DNA from: ECT2AJA-044 sp965262845
Lineage (GTDB): Bacteria > Bacteroidota > Bacteroidia > Flavobacteriales > ECT2AJA-044
Direction: 5' to 3'
NCBI GenBank assembly: GCA_965262845.1
Contig: CBDHFX010000001.1
Coordinates: 434,001-498,000 of the forward strand
DNA: 64,000 nt
A model generated the notes under the pieces. The model was not told the DNA's origin. It was given only the letters and a program-made list of their open reading frames with translations, and ran no database searches. Both the position numbers and the translations under genes were made by a program. This document shows, in pieces, positions 14,591-24,572 of this stretch (positions are counted from its first letter, which is position 1; each line of letters opens with the position of its first letter).

Positions 14591-17104
14591 ATGCGCATCG
14601 TTCTCAAAATCGGTAAGATCCTTCTGATCATTTTGCTCCTCGCCCTCGCGGGCGGATGGGGCATCACAACCCTCTATGATGACGAACTGATCAGGCGCAT
14701 GACCACTGCGCTGAACGAGCGCCTGCGGACCGAAGTAACTGTGGAGGAGATCAACCTCACGCTCTGGAAACGCTTTCCAAACGCCGCCCTGCGCTTCGGA
14801 AAGGTGTTCATTCCCGTTCCGGAGAGCTCTGATACGCTCGTGGCCGCCGAAGAACTTTTTCTCGAAGTAAACCTCCGGAACCTGATGCAGGGGCATTACG
14901 TGGTGGACGGACTCACCCTGCGCAATGGGGTCGCCTACCCCGACCGCGATCGCTGGGGACGACCGAACTACCTCATTCTCAAGGCGACCGGGAACGAAAG
15001 CGATGCCGATTTCAGTCTCGATCTGCAGAAGGTACGCCTTGAGAACATGCACCTGCGATACACCGATGCGTCCAGGAACATGCATTTCGAAGGGTCTGGC
15101 CTCCATGCGCAGGTGTCGGGCAATTTTGGAACTGGCAGGCTTCATTTCGGATCGCGCGGTAAAACGCGGTTGCGCATGGCTCGTTTTCAGGATACGCAGT
15201 TGCCCAAAGACCTTCCTTTTTCCTGGAGCCTGCGGCTTGATGTGTCTGGCGACACGATTACGCTGACCCAGGCCGATATCGATCTCAACGGACTTCCCTT
15301 CAAAGCAAACGGGAGCTACAGGCCTGAGCTCACCGACCTGCATCTGACCGGAGCCGATCTGTCCCTGAAGCACCTGCTGAGCCTGCTCCCGGAAAAAATG
15401 ACCGGGCAGTATGATCGCCGTTTCGAAGCGGAAGGAAAACTGGATTTTCAGGCGCGCCTGGTGGGCGATCCCGAAGAACAGCCGGAATGGTACGCCGATT
15501 TCTCCCTGAACCGGGGCAAGCTCAAGGATCCGGGATCGGATCAGGTGCTTAGGGACCTGAAGATCAAAGGGCAGTACCATAACGGAGCCGGAGACCCCAA
15601 AAGCGCGGTACTTGAGCTGAGCGAATTTAGTGGCCAGGCAAAGGGATCAGCCTTTTCGGGCCAGTTCAGCATGACCGGATCCGATTCCCCACTCATCAGG
15701 GCCAAACTAAAGGCCGAACTTGAGCTCGGGCAGATCAGCGCTTTTTTGCCGCCGGCCCTGAGCCGCGAGCTCTATGGCACGGCCAGGCTCCAGATGCAAT
15801 TCGGGAACCACTTCCAACGCATTGATGAGGTACGCAGGCAAGACCTGATCAATGCCCGGGTGAGTGGATCGCTGCAACTTTTGAACGTGCAGCTGGCGAC
15901 CGACTACCTCAAACATCCGATACAGGAGCTGAACGGTCGTTTTACCTTTACCAATCGCGACCTGCGGATCGATTCGTGCAGCGGTCACGTGGCCGACAGT
16001 GACTTCGCTATCAAGGGCTTCTTCCGGAATACGCTGGCCTATGCCCTGATCCCCGGAGAACCGGTGGCCCTGGAAGCGGAGTTTAGCTCACAAAACCTTG
16101 ATCTTGACGACCTGCTGGCCGATTCCGACAGCGAAACCGAATACTCGCTTAAGCTGTCGCCCCGGGTTTCCTACGATCTGAATGTGAACATGGCGCAGTT
16201 GTCTTTCGGGAAGTTCTCGGCGAAGAATATTCAGGGCCGGTTCCTGCAAACGGCCGGAGTCCTGCGCGCGCAGCCACTCACCTTCGAAGCGGCAGACGGA
16301 AGCTTTGATGGGCGCCTGGTAGTGAACGGACGCAAACAGGATGAGTTGCAGGTACGGATCAATGCCGATATCAGAAATGTCGACATCCAACGCCTTTTTT
16401 ACGAGTTCAGCAACTTCGGGCAAAGCACCCTGGTGAGCAGTAACGTAGAGGGGCGCACGGACGCCAGCATCGAATTTAGCTCCTGCTGGACGCCTCAGCT
16501 AGTGACTGACCTGGACCGGATGACCGCCACCGCAGATGTGAGCATTCGGGACGGAGCGCTGATCGGTTTCGAGCCGTTGAAGGCTCTAAGTGATTTCGCA
16601 GAGGTGGAGGAGCTGGAAAACGTGCAGTTCAAAACCCTGCGGAATCAGATCGTGATCCGCGGGCAAACCATCTATATTCCGGATATGACCATCAACTCCT
16701 CGGCCCTTGATTTCGCCGGGAACGGGAGTCATACCTTCGACAATCAGATTGACTACCACATACGGATGCGGCTGAGCGACGTGCTGGTGCGCAGGCACGA
16801 AAAGGAGCGGCCCGACCTCGGGGAGCATTACGTGTTTGAGCAACCGGAGTCCGGGCCCCTGCTGTTCCTGAGCATGACGGGCGACGTGCACCATCCGGAC
16901 ATCGGCTACGATGCCAGATCGGCATCGCAGAACATCGCGGCGGAACTCAGGGATAAGGGCAGAGAGCTCAGGGAGGCTTTTCGGGAAGAGTTTAAGCCGG
17001 ATACGACCAGGGACCGGACCCAGACAGAACCTGATTTCGTGATCGAATGGAACGAGGAGGAAGAGCCTGACAGCTCGTATTCCCCTAATTTTTACGACTT
17101 TTAG
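14591..17104 (+). CDS. AsmA family protein
   Basis: 837 residues: an N-terminal membrane anchor (about 5-25, ILLIILLLALAGGWGI), then a long beta-rich region running through the envelope, as in AsmA/TamB/YhdP-like proteins thought to help lipid transfer between membranes. The AsmA N-terminal pattern VTVEEINLTLWKRFPNAALRF is clear. The C-terminal portion (about 620-760) resembles the AsmA_2 region with NSSALDFAGNGSHTFDNQID. The histidine kinase follows after 3 bp, so the two are probably co-transcribed. Confidence 0.85.
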   Translation: MRIVLKIGKILLIILLLALAGGWGITTLYDDELIRRMTTALNERLRTEVTVEEINLTLWKRFPNAALRFGKVFIPVPESSDTLVAAEELFLEVNLRNLMQGHYVVDGLTLRNGVAYPDRDRWGRPNYLILKATGNESDADFSLDLQKVRLENMHLRYTDASRNMHFEGSGLHAQVSGNFGTGRLHFGSRGKTRLRMARFQDTQLPKDLPFSWSLRLDVSGDTITLTQADIDLNGLPFKANGSYRPELTDLHLTGADLSLKHLLSLLPEKMTGQYDRRFEAEGKLDFQARLVGDPEEQPEWYADFSLNRGKLKDPGSDQVLRDLKIKGQYHNGAGDPKSAVLELSEFSGQAKGSAFSGQFSMTGSDSPLIRAKLKAELELGQISAFLPPALSRELYGTARLQMQFGNHFQRIDEVRRQDLINARVSGSLQLLNVQLATDYLKHPIQELNGRFTFTNRDLRIDSCSGHVADSDFAIKGFFRNTLAYALIPGEPVALEAEFSSQNLDLDDLLADSDSETEYSLKLSPRVSYDLNVNMAQLSFGKFSAKNIQGRFLQTAGVLRAQPLTFEAADGSFDGRLVVNGRKQDELQVRINADIRNVDIQRLFYEFSNFGQSTLVSSNVEGRTDASIEFSSCWTPQLVTDLDRMTATADVSIRDGALIGFEPLKALSDFAEVEELENVQFKTLRNQIVIRGQTIYIPDMTINSSALDFAGNGSHTFDNQIDYHIRMRLSDVLVRRHEKERPDLGEHYVFEQPESGPLLFLSMTGDVHHPDIGYDARSASQNIAAELRDKGRELREAFREEFKPDTTRDRTQTEPDFVIEWNEEEEPDSSYSPNFYDF

Positions 17105-17107
17105 CAT

Positions 17108-18268
17108 ATGTCGCGGAATATGTTCGTCGAAAATAACCGCTGGAAGTGGGTGCTCTTCACCATTGCGCTAACCATCGGTGCCATCACGATGTGGTATACC
17201 GATAGCTTCGTACGGAAACTCCGTGAGGTGGAACGGCAAAAGGTACAGCTTTGGGCCGAGGCCTCCAGGCTGCTCGCCCGTTTGGGCGACAATGATGAAT
17301 ATCTGGGCTTCGTATTCCAAGTGATCCGCGACAATAAAACCGTTCCCGTGATCCTGACCGACGCGCAGGGAAACATCAACGGGTGGAACAATCTGGATTC
17401 CAGCAAGGTAAAGCGTGCGGGCTACCTCCGGAGCCAGCTTGAGGAGATGAAGCAGGAACGCGAACCTATCGAAATTGAATACCTTGAAGGCGAGAGCGTG
17501 TATATCTATTACAAGGATTCCCTCCTGCTACAACAACTGCGGTGGTATCCGCTCGTGATCCTGCTCGTAATGACGCTCTTCGTGCTGATCGCCTACTACG
17601 CCTTTAGTGCTTCGCGGCGACTTGAGCAAAACCGCGTGTGGGCAGGGATGGCCCGTGAAACGGCTCACCAGATCGGTACTCCGCTGAGCTCGCTCATGGG
17701 GTGGATCGAGATCCTTCGTGATCAGGAGGCCCCCGGAGAAATGCTCGGCGAAATGGAGAAGGACGTTCACCGGCTCAATATCATTACGGATCGGTTTTCC
17801 AAGATCGGGTCCATGCCGACCATCCGTCCGGAGGACATAGTCCCGGTCACTGAAAATGCCATGGAATACCTCAGGGCGCGATCGGTTCGCAAGATCAGAT
17901 TCGAATTTCACACGCCCGGGATCACCGGCCCGGTCTTTACGCCCCTCAACGTGCCACTGTACGAGTGGGTTATCGAAAACCTGATCCGCAACGCTATTGA
18001 TGCCATATCGGGCACCGGCCGCATTTCGGTCTCTGTCCGCGACAAAGGCCGGCAGGTGCACATTGAGGTTGAGGACACCGGCAAAGGCATCAGGAGCGGC
18101 CAGTGGAAAACCATTTTTCGCCCGGGATTTACCACCAAAAAACGCGGCTGGGGACTCGGTCTCTCACTTGCCCGCCGCATCATCGTGGATTACCACGGCG
18201 GCCGCATCTTTATTCTGCGATCCGAAAAAAACAAAGGCACCACCTTCCGCATCGTGCTCAACAAATAA
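17108..18268 (+). CDS. Sensor histidine kinase (orphan)
   Basis: 386 residues. Membrane segments at about 14-32 and 145-165 flank an extracytoplasmic sensor of ~110 residues. The H-box ETAHQIGTPLSSLMGW (His near 193) and the HATPase N-box ENLIRNAIDAI, VEDTGKGI and GWGLGLSLARRI follow. No response regulator gene is adjacent, so its partner must be elsewhere. It lies between asmA-like (3 bp gap) and hemW (stop and start share one base). This suggests one operon, possibly sensing envelope state; that last point is inference. Confidence 0.9.
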   Translation: MSRNMFVENNRWKWVLFTIALTIGAITMWYTDSFVRKLREVERQKVQLWAEASRLLARLGDNDEYLGFVFQVIRDNKTVPVILTDAQGNINGWNNLDSSKVKRAGYLRSQLEEMKQEREPIEIEYLEGESVYIYYKDSLLLQQLRWYPLVILLVMTLFVLIAYYAFSASRRLEQNRVWAGMARETAHQIGTPLSSLMGWIEILRDQEAPGEMLGEMEKDVHRLNIITDRFSKIGSMPTIRPEDIVPVTENAMEYLRARSVRKIRFEFHTPGITGPVFTPLNVPLYEWVIENLIRNAIDAISGTGRISVSVRDKGRQVHIEVEDTGKGIRSGQWKTIFRPGFTTKKRGWGLGLSLARRIIVDYHGGRIFILRSEKNKGTTFRIVLNK

Positions 18269-19401
18269 TGGCCGGCCTCTATGTTCACATACCCTTCTGC
18301 CGCCAGGCCTGCCACTACTGTAATTTCCACTTCAGCACCACCCTGAAGCGGGTTCCGCAGATGATGCAGGCGATCCTTAGGGAATTGCGCCTGCGGCGCG
18401 ATGAGCACGCCCACGGCCCCATTGAAACCGTGTACTTCGGGGGTGGCACCCCCTCCCTGCTCAGCACAGATCAGCTTGACGCGCTGTTCCATGCCGTCCT
18501 GGAACATTATGAAGTTGTGGAAGGTGCGGAATGGACTCTTGAGGCCAATCCGGATGATCTGACCCCGGCGCGACTTGCACATCTGGCCGCAGGCCGGGTG
18601 AACCGGCTTTCGGTTGGCATTCAGGCCTTTGAAGACGCGTATTTGCAAGCCCTGAACCGCAGTCACAATGCCGCGCAGGCCAGATCGGTCATCGCGTATG
18701 CACGGGCATTCGGATTTCACGACCTGACCGCCGATCTGATCTATGGCCAGCCCGGAATGTCACTGGCCGATTGGCAGGAGCAGCTCAGGCGATTGCTCGA
18801 TCTCGAACTGCCGCATTTTTCGGGCTACGCCCTCACCGTGGAACCACAGACCGCCCTGGCGCATATGATAGGGAAAGGGAAGGTGCAAATGCCCGATGAC
18901 GGACTGGTGGAGGATCAGTTCCACTACCTTTCGGAAGCGGCCGCTGCAGCCGGATACGAACACTACGAGATCTCCAGCTTCGCGCTGCCGGGACATCGGT
19001 CAAGGCACAATTCGGGCTACTGGCAAGGCGTGCCGTACATCGGTATCGGGCCGGGTGCTCATTCGTACGACGGTATTTCGCGCCGCTGGAATGTGGCGAA
19101 CAATGCGACGTACATCGCTGCCCTGGAAAACGGCGGGTCCTGTTTTGAGCAGGAGGAATTGACTGAGGCGGACCGTTACCACGAGTGGATCATGACCGGA
19201 CTTCGTTTGATGAATGGGGTGGAGCTGCTTGAAGCGGAGCAATTTAGCCCGGGGATCCGGGAGCATTTTCATGAAGAGTCGCGCCGACTGCTCAGCACAG
19301 GAGATCTGGAGGAACTGAACGGCCATTTACGTGTCGCTCCGTGGAGGCGCTTCAAAACGGATGGCATCGCGAGCAATCTTTTCCTTATCCCGGAGGAATA
19401 G
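18268..19401 (+). CDS. hemW: HemW-like radical SAM protein
   Basis: 377 residues. YVHIPFCRQACHYCNFHFS carries the CxxxCxxC [4Fe-4S]/SAM cluster motif, with the extra Phe typical of the HemN/HemW group. YFGGGTPSLL and VNRLSVGIQAF follow, and a HemN_C domain (DRYHEWIMTGLRLMNGV) closes the protein. HemW is a heme chaperone rather than a true coproporphyrinogen oxidase. The ATG is the one sharing a base with the kinase stop (TAATG). The frame is open further upstream, but that part is not family-like. Confidence 0.92.
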   Translation: MAGLYVHIPFCRQACHYCNFHFSTTLKRVPQMMQAILRELRLRRDEHAHGPIETVYFGGGTPSLLSTDQLDALFHAVLEHYEVVEGAEWTLEANPDDLTPARLAHLAAGRVNRLSVGIQAFEDAYLQALNRSHNAAQARSVIAYARAFGFHDLTADLIYGQPGMSLADWQEQLRRLLDLELPHFSGYALTVEPQTALAHMIGKGKVQMPDDGLVEDQFHYLSEAAAAAGYEHYEISSFALPGHRSRHNSGYWQGVPYIGIGPGAHSYDGISRRWNVANNATYIAALENGGSCFEQEELTEADRYHEWIMTGLRLMNGVELLEAEQFSPGIREHFHEESRRLLSTGDLEELNGHLRVAPWRRFKTDGIASNLFLIPEE

Positions 19402-19451
19402 ATGCAAGCCCTATGATCGTCGGGATTTTTTTGTGCTGATTTGAAAATCCG
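19402..19451 (+). terminator. Weak terminator-like sequence after hemW
   Basis: CCCTATGATCGTCGGG followed by ATTTTTTT could form a short imperfect hairpin with a U-run. It lies between hemW and the convergent DUF4411 gene. The stem is poor. Confidence 0.25.
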
Positions 19452-19976
19452 TTATACAAGAAGATTAGGCGTACAGATCTGACAGTCAAATTTCATTCCT
19501 AACTCTTCTATCATTTCGAAGTCGGTAATGCATCTAACTTTCATGTTCTCGCACACGTTTGGAATTTTAATGGTTTTGGAATCTGATCGAGTAATTTTTT
19601 CCTCTTTAGTGACGACGGTTGCACTTTCCTTCATAGCGTGGGCAATTACCCACGGATCAGCCAAAGAACGCCCCTTTTTATTGTCAACTAGAAGATTGTG
19701 TTTTGGATTTTCGGAATAAATCTTCTTAAGGTTCCGTGTTACCTCTTCAGTTGTTGGAACGATTGGAATAGTGCTGGACTTAAGCCAATCTTTCAGATCG
19801 TCATCAGTTCTTTTAATTTCCTCAGACACTTCCTCTGGAAGGAATATTCTACGTTGTTTGCCAAGCTGATTCAAAACATCCCAGTATCCAGGACAATATA
19901 CAGGTGAGTAGTACTTCTGCCAGGCTTGAATTAGAACATTTGTATCCAGGCAGTATTTCGTTTCTTCAACAATCAT
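19452..19976 (-). CDS. DUF4411 (PIN-like) family protein
   Basis: 174 residues. KYCLDTNVLIQAWQKYY gives the first PIN-type acidic residue. VSEEIKRTDDDLKDWL and GRSLADPWVIAHAMKE supply further acidic positions, and VVTKEEK follows. This is the DUF4411 family, a PIN-domain relative predicted to be an RNase. The ATG overlaps the stop of the XRE-ImmA gene by 4 bp (ATGA); a GTG 12 bp upstream is also possible. The pair is AT-rich compared with its neighbours, which suggests acquisition by transfer, probably as a toxin-antitoxin-like or defence module. Confidence 0.85.
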   Translation of the reverse strand: MIVEETKYCLDTNVLIQAWQKYYSPVYCPGYWDVLNQLGKQRRIFLPEEVSEEIKRTDDDLKDWLKSSTIPIVPTTEEVTRNLKKIYSENPKHNLLVDNKKGRSLADPWVIAHAMKESATVVTKEEKITRSDSKTIKIPNVCENMKVRCITDFEMIEELGMKFDCQICTPNLLV

Positions 19977-21148
19977 GGGTGAAGCCACGCTTCTAATTCA
20001 TTGAATTTATTCGCTTTTACATTCAACAAGTTACTGGCGAAATTTGGTTCGATCCTACCGCCTTTGAAAGAATCTAGTACGATTTGAGTAAAAAGGTGGC
20101 TATTCCTTTTTAATTGAAGTAAATAATAGTTTGGTCCTCCTTTTTTTCGTTTTTGAAGTTCCTTTTTTTCCGCCTCTCGCTGCTGAAACGTCTTAAAGTC
20201 TATGTCAGATTGTTTTTTTAGTCTGGAGTATGCTTTTGCGCTTAAGAGGCCATCCTCTTTTAGCCGAACTAATAGTGCAGATGAGCTTACACCAAATGGT
20301 TCAGCCAGTTTGAATATTTGTTTCGATTCCGCGTATTCTGACGGAGAAAGTGACTCTAAGTAGGTTTCAGGAATTAAAGCTCTTGCTGCAACTTCGTTAC
20401 AATAAAGTTCAATTGGATCATATTTGAGTCTTTCATTAATTTCCGGCCCGATGGCATTTGAAATACCAGAACTGGCAATCCAGATATGAGCAAGTTCATG
20501 GACAAGCGTGAAAAGCTGTGGTGCGTTCCAATCATCAGAGTTGATGAACACAAAGGGAGCGTACGGGTCGGCTATAGCAAAACCCTGGATTTGCTTCTTG
20601 TCTAATTTTAAACGAGAATGAATAAAGCTCGCACGAGAAACAAAAATTCCATTACTCTCTGCCCGATCAATCCATTTGTCAATAGGTTTTTGTGACCCGT
20701 AGTTCAAAGGATCTATTTTTAGTACCTTGAGGATGTCTTCTGCTACTGTCTGTGGGGCATCTTTATGGTGGGTGAATCTTCCGACAAAATCTTTTTTCCC
20801 CACGCGGTCTTCTTTGTTTTGTTCGCTAATCCACGCTTGTTTCTTCTGGATTTCTCGGATTATGAAGACGGATGCTGTGCTAAGAGCTGTTGACCCACTT
20901 TTCCTGAAGTCGGTTAAAGGTTGGAAATCATTTGGAATATCCGGCAGAAAGAAAGCTGCAAATGGTCTTTGATAGGATTTAGCCAGTTTTTGAGCTTGAC
21001 GAATCGTTGGGAAAGAAGCACCCTTTTCCCAATCTTCTATTATTTCCACACTAACGGAAACTTTTGAAGCAGCATCTTCTAACGACATTTTAGCCGTAGT
21101 TCTGGCCCATTTTAGGACCTTGGGTGTTATGAAGGCTCTTTCTGCCAT
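19973..21148 (-). CDS. XRE-family regulator fused to ImmA/IrrE metallopeptidase
   Basis: 391 residues: an N-terminal helix-turn-helix (about 8-60, SLEDAASKVSVSVEIIEDWE) and a central ImmA/IrrE peptidase with the zinc motif HELAHIW (about 213-219) and the downstream EVAARALIP. Such fusions bind DNA as repressors and may cleave a partner or themselves on stress. It is translationally coupled to the DUF4411 gene, and this gene order recurs across bacteria. It probably represses its own promoter within 21149-21240. Confidence 0.88.
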   Translation of the reverse strand: MAERAFITPKVLKWARTTAKMSLEDAASKVSVSVEIIEDWEKGASFPTIRQAQKLAKSYQRPFAAFFLPDIPNDFQPLTDFRKSGSTALSTASVFIIREIQKKQAWISEQNKEDRVGKKDFVGRFTHHKDAPQTVAEDILKVLKIDPLNYGSQKPIDKWIDRAESNGIFVSRASFIHSRLKLDKKQIQGFAIADPYAPFVFINSDDWNAPQLFTLVHELAHIWIASSGISNAIGPEINERLKYDPIELYCNEVAARALIPETYLESLSPSEYAESKQIFKLAEPFGVSSSALLVRLKEDGLLSAKAYSRLKKQSDIDFKTFQQREAEKKELQKRKKGGPNYYLLQLKRNSHLFTQIVLDSFKGGRIEPNFASNLLNVKANKFNELEAWLHP

Positions 21149-21346
21149 TTTTTAGATATGCTGAGGTAGTCCCGGTCGTCTGAACGGTTCTTTGTTGAGC
21201 TAAGTTATCAATTTTTTACATTAGAGCGAAGTGGTTTGGGAAATTTGAATTTGACCAGGGCACATTCGGCTGTGGAACTCATCGGTTCAATTTTTTTACC
21301 AGATGTTCTCAAACTTCAACACGACAAGCAGCCGGAACAGTTCTAC

Positions 21347-21538
21347 TCACTCAAGCGTGAGTGAGGCGAGTTCCTCATTGCGCTCGTTCTCACGCTCAAA
21401 GATCGAAACAGCACGTTCCTGAAAGGACCTCTTCCAGATATTGATCTGAACCGGATGCAAATTATATTCGGCAGAAAGCTCCGATATCGTCCTGATCCCC
21501 CTGATGCCATCCATGACCACTTTGGCTTTGAAACCACC
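21347..21538 (-). pseudogene. IS3-family OrfA transposase remnant
   Basis: One minus-strand frame reads GFKAKVVMDGIRGIRTISEL and continues AEYNLHPVQINIWKRSF, the helix-turn-helix of IS3/IS150-type OrfA, then ends at a TGA after about 63 codons. The usual N-terminus (MKRR.FSGE), the leucine zipper and OrfB are missing. It sits next to the DUF4411/ImmA pair and may mark how that pair arrived. Confidence 0.7.
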
Positions 21539-21608
21539 TCATAATACCAAAGTCATAACGTTTTTATATCTTGTGCGGATCAAAAACGGTGATACAAACG
21601 ATACACAA

Positions 21609-23720
21609 ATGAAAAAAGCACTGCTATTTGCCCTGTCTTTATTCTTTAGCCCTCTGGTCTGGTCAGGACAGGGCGGTCCTGATACCTACGGCTATACCTG
21701 GATCGATAGCAACGAACCGGGTGGACCTACATATGGATGGGTCGACATTGCGAATCCGTCAAGCGGGATCCAGATATTTGGACTCGGAGATGATAATGTG
21801 GTTGGGCCTTTTCAAATTGCAAATAATCAGGAGTTTCATTTCTACTGGTACGACGTAGATCGCTTCTGGATCGGTTCCAACGGATACATTGCGTTCAATC
21901 AGGTGAATATAGCATCACCTTTTCCGAGTATTCCGACTAGTGGGGGACCAAACGACTTCATTGCCGGAATGATGTCGGACCTTAAATTTGACGGGGCAGG
22001 GAATACAGCAGAATGCTGGATCGGACGCAGCAGTGATTCAACTATTATTTCCTATATCAACGTTCCGTTTTGGGATGTGATACCACAGGGTTACTCGGGA
22101 TCAAATACGTTCCAGATCATTCTGGACGGATCGGACAGTTCTATTTACATCAATGTGCAGCAGCAAACAGGTACCGGATTTCAGGTACAGGGGGTGATCG
22201 GTATTGAAAACCTGAGTGGGGCAATAGGACTTGAGCACTCCTTCAACCAGTTTCCACCTGCAAATTATTCGATCAGGTTCGAGTATCCGGACGTAGTCAC
22301 CTACCAGGTGACGGATGGGCGTGTGAATTGGAATGGCAAAGAGGGAAACAGGGGAATATTTATCCCTGCCGGAAGTCCGGCCATGACCCTGACCACCAAC
22401 GTGGAAAACTCCGGTAATCAACCGCTTAGCTCCTTTACGGCCACCGGAAAGATGATCAGCATGCAGGGAAGTGTGCTGCTCACAACATCGCTTTCTGCTC
22501 CTGCCCTGAATCCGGGAGACGATACAACCCTCGCTTACCCGGACACCTGGTCACCCGGCACTGCCGGAATCTATACGCACCAGACAGCCATTTCCGGGAT
22601 AGCAGGAGATTTGGTATCTGCCAACAATTCCATAGATCGCGAAATAGTAGCCGTGGACACCACCCAGACGATCATCACGCTGGATTACACGGATGGGGTC
22701 AGCAACACCTCCCTCGCCTGGAACGGTGGAAATGGCGGAATCGCCATGTATTTTGTTCCGCCTACTCATCCGGCCAAAATCACGGAAATGGGCTTTTACC
22801 ACGTTTCGAACCTCAATGCCTCCGGCTTTGCTGCAATGCTCTACCGGGACGACAGCCCGGGAGGTGCACCTGGTACCTTGCTTGATTCAATCTATGTGAC
22901 GGCGGCGAATATTCAGATGAACGCCTACACAACCGTTCCTCTTTCCAATCCGGTCACTATCCCGGATAGCGGGGTATATGTGCTGTGGCTGATGGATGGG
23001 AATGATTTGCGTATTGGCTCCACTACCAACGGCCCTATTTCCCGTCGTTCATACGAGGTGCTCAACGGTATTTGGGCGGCGTACCGCCAGTTTGACAACG
23101 AAGATTTTCTCATTTCGATCACCTACGAACCGGAATATATTGAAGACATCGGGGCCAGTAGTATTTACGGCCCGTCAGGAACGGTAAACAGCCAGGAGCT
23201 CGTACGTGTCTATCTCCGGAATTTCGGTCAAACCGTTGTTAACCAGTTCGACGTCCACTACCAGCTGGCCCAGGGCCCTGTTATTACCGAAACCTACAAC
23301 GGACCAGGTATCGCTCCGAATGACTCCATTCTGTTTACCTTTCAAACCCTCATGTCGCTTTCTCCCGGATCGGGGGATCTCTGCATCTGGACCAGCAGCA
23401 CAGCCATTGCTGACGCCAACTCGGGGAATGATACCACCTGCACGCCCATTATGATCCCCTCCTTGGTGCCGGAGATAAACGAGACCCGTTTTGCCCTCTA
23501 TCCCAACCCGGCCACAGATCATGTAATAGTTGATGCACGGGAAGCCATCAGGCCGTTAGGCCTGGAAATTTACGATGCCCAGGGTCAGATCGCAGGCCGT
23601 TATGCACTGCCGCAGGGGCGTAAAACGCCAATCCCGATTGCCAGCCTCGCGGCTGGATGCTACGCTTACGTGCTCACGAACGAACACCACCGCTCGGTCG
23701 GGACACTTGTCGTTCAATAG
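21609..23720 (+). CDS. T9SS type A cargo protein, unknown function
   Basis: 703 residues with a signal peptide (MKKALLFALSLFFSPLVWS). The N-terminal beta region (about 20-250) has YGYTWIDSNEPGGPTYGWVD, seen at the start of many Bacteroidota surface proteins. CARDB-like beta domains follow (from about 265). The C-terminal sorting domain begins near FALYPNPATDHVIVD and ends with YAYVLTNEHHRSVGTLVVQ, directing export by the type IX system. No catalytic motif is visible. The upstream open frame to 21504 runs through the IS3 remnant and is rejected. Confidence 0.88.
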   Translation: MKKALLFALSLFFSPLVWSGQGGPDTYGYTWIDSNEPGGPTYGWVDIANPSSGIQIFGLGDDNVVGPFQIANNQEFHFYWYDVDRFWIGSNGYIAFNQVNIASPFPSIPTSGGPNDFIAGMMSDLKFDGAGNTAECWIGRSSDSTIISYINVPFWDVIPQGYSGSNTFQIILDGSDSSIYINVQQQTGTGFQVQGVIGIENLSGAIGLEHSFNQFPPANYSIRFEYPDVVTYQVTDGRVNWNGKEGNRGIFIPAGSPAMTLTTNVENSGNQPLSSFTATGKMISMQGSVLLTTSLSAPALNPGDDTTLAYPDTWSPGTAGIYTHQTAISGIAGDLVSANNSIDREIVAVDTTQTIITLDYTDGVSNTSLAWNGGNGGIAMYFVPPTHPAKITEMGFYHVSNLNASGFAAMLYRDDSPGGAPGTLLDSIYVTAANIQMNAYTTVPLSNPVTIPDSGVYVLWLMDGNDLRIGSTTNGPISRRSYEVLNGIWAAYRQFDNEDFLISITYEPEYIEDIGASSIYGPSGTVNSQELVRVYLRNFGQTVVNQFDVHYQLAQGPVITETYNGPGIAPNDSILFTFQTLMSLSPGSGDLCIWTSSTAIADANSGNDTTCTPIMIPSLVPEINETRFALYPNPATDHVIVDAREAIRPLGLEIYDAQGQIAGRYALPQGRKTPIPIASLAAGCYAYVLTNEHHRSVGTLVVQ

Positions 23721-23750
23721 AACGGGCTTTCGGTCGCGTATACCGCAGCG

Positions 23751-24572
23751 CTATTCCTGAACAATGACTGACCCCGCGGACAAACCATGGGCTGAAAAGT
23801 AGCCCAGAACCGTTTCCTTGGGATCATCGGTCCGATGTATATTGCCCAGAACCGGTGCCGGAGGTGGATCAAAAAGACTGCCCACCTGGCCTGTCTGCGT
23901 GCTGATCAGTACCCAGTAATCATAGTATTCCCGGGTTGTACTGTACTGCTCAACCCGCACCGTATCGTCCACGGAGAACGGTTCAAAGCTAACCCAGAGG
24001 TCAAACAGATAATTTCCGTCCAAAAAATCGTCAATTCCCAGGGCAATATCGGATGGCGCATTCTGATATTCCCCGTTAAAATAATATTTCCATCGATAGA
24101 AGTCGGGCTTTCCCGGCAGTTCCTGCATCGCGAAATACACGTAGTAGCCATCTTCCAGGGATGGCAGATCGCCCTCGTATCGATAGTAAACAGAATCGAT
24201 CGGCGGCACACGCGGCAAGATCTCCGCATCACTTGAATACTGGCGCCCATCAGGCAGTTCAACGTCAATACGATACGCGTTATCCGTTGCTCCTACATAG
24301 TTTGATCGATAGAAGCCGGGAGCCTCCTCCAAAAAGGTGTCGACCGGCACGTTATTTTCGAGCAGGCTTATGATAGCGCCCTCCACGGGCGGATTTTCCT
24401 CTTCGTCGAAATATCCGGCCGTCTCGCTCAGCAATACACGCGTATGCCCGGGCTGATCCGTAATTTGCCCATTGATCACCAGCAGAGCCTCGCCTTCGGG
24501 CAGGTCGAGCTTGATCACATCTTCGCAATTCCACAACACCAGGGGAATAAGGAACAAAAGCAACTTTTTCAT
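23751..24572 (-). CDS. DUF4249 family outer-membrane lipoprotein
   Basis: 273 residues. The lipoprotein signal MKKLLLFLIPLVLWNC has Cys16 as the acylation site. An N-terminal beta-sandwich follows (LLVINGQITDQPGHTRVLLS), with VEGAIISLLENN and YRIDVELPDGRQYSS. DUF4249 proteins are encoded next to TonB-dependent receptors in Bacteroidota and are thought to be surface partners of the receptor. The ATG shares a base with the receptor stop codon (TAATG), so the two are coupled. Confidence 0.88.
   Translation of the reverse strand: MKKLLLFLIPLVLWNCEDVIKLDLPEGEALLVINGQITDQPGHTRVLLSETAGYFDEEENPPVEGAIISLLENNVPVDTFLEEAPGFYRSNYVGATDNAYRIDVELPDGRQYSSDAEILPRVPPIDSVYYRYEGDLPSLEDGYYVYFAMQELPGKPDFYRWKYYFNGEYQNAPSDIALGIDDFLDGNYLFDLWVSFEPFSVDDTVRVEQYSTTREYYDYWVLISTQTGQVGSLFDPPPAPVLGNIHRTDDPKETVLGYFSAHGLSAGSVIVQE

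Noticed and set aside
21343..21537. 64-residue minus-strand frame over the IS3 relic
   Set aside because: It is in the wrong frame. The transposase-like reading is in the neighbouring frame and has no ATG.
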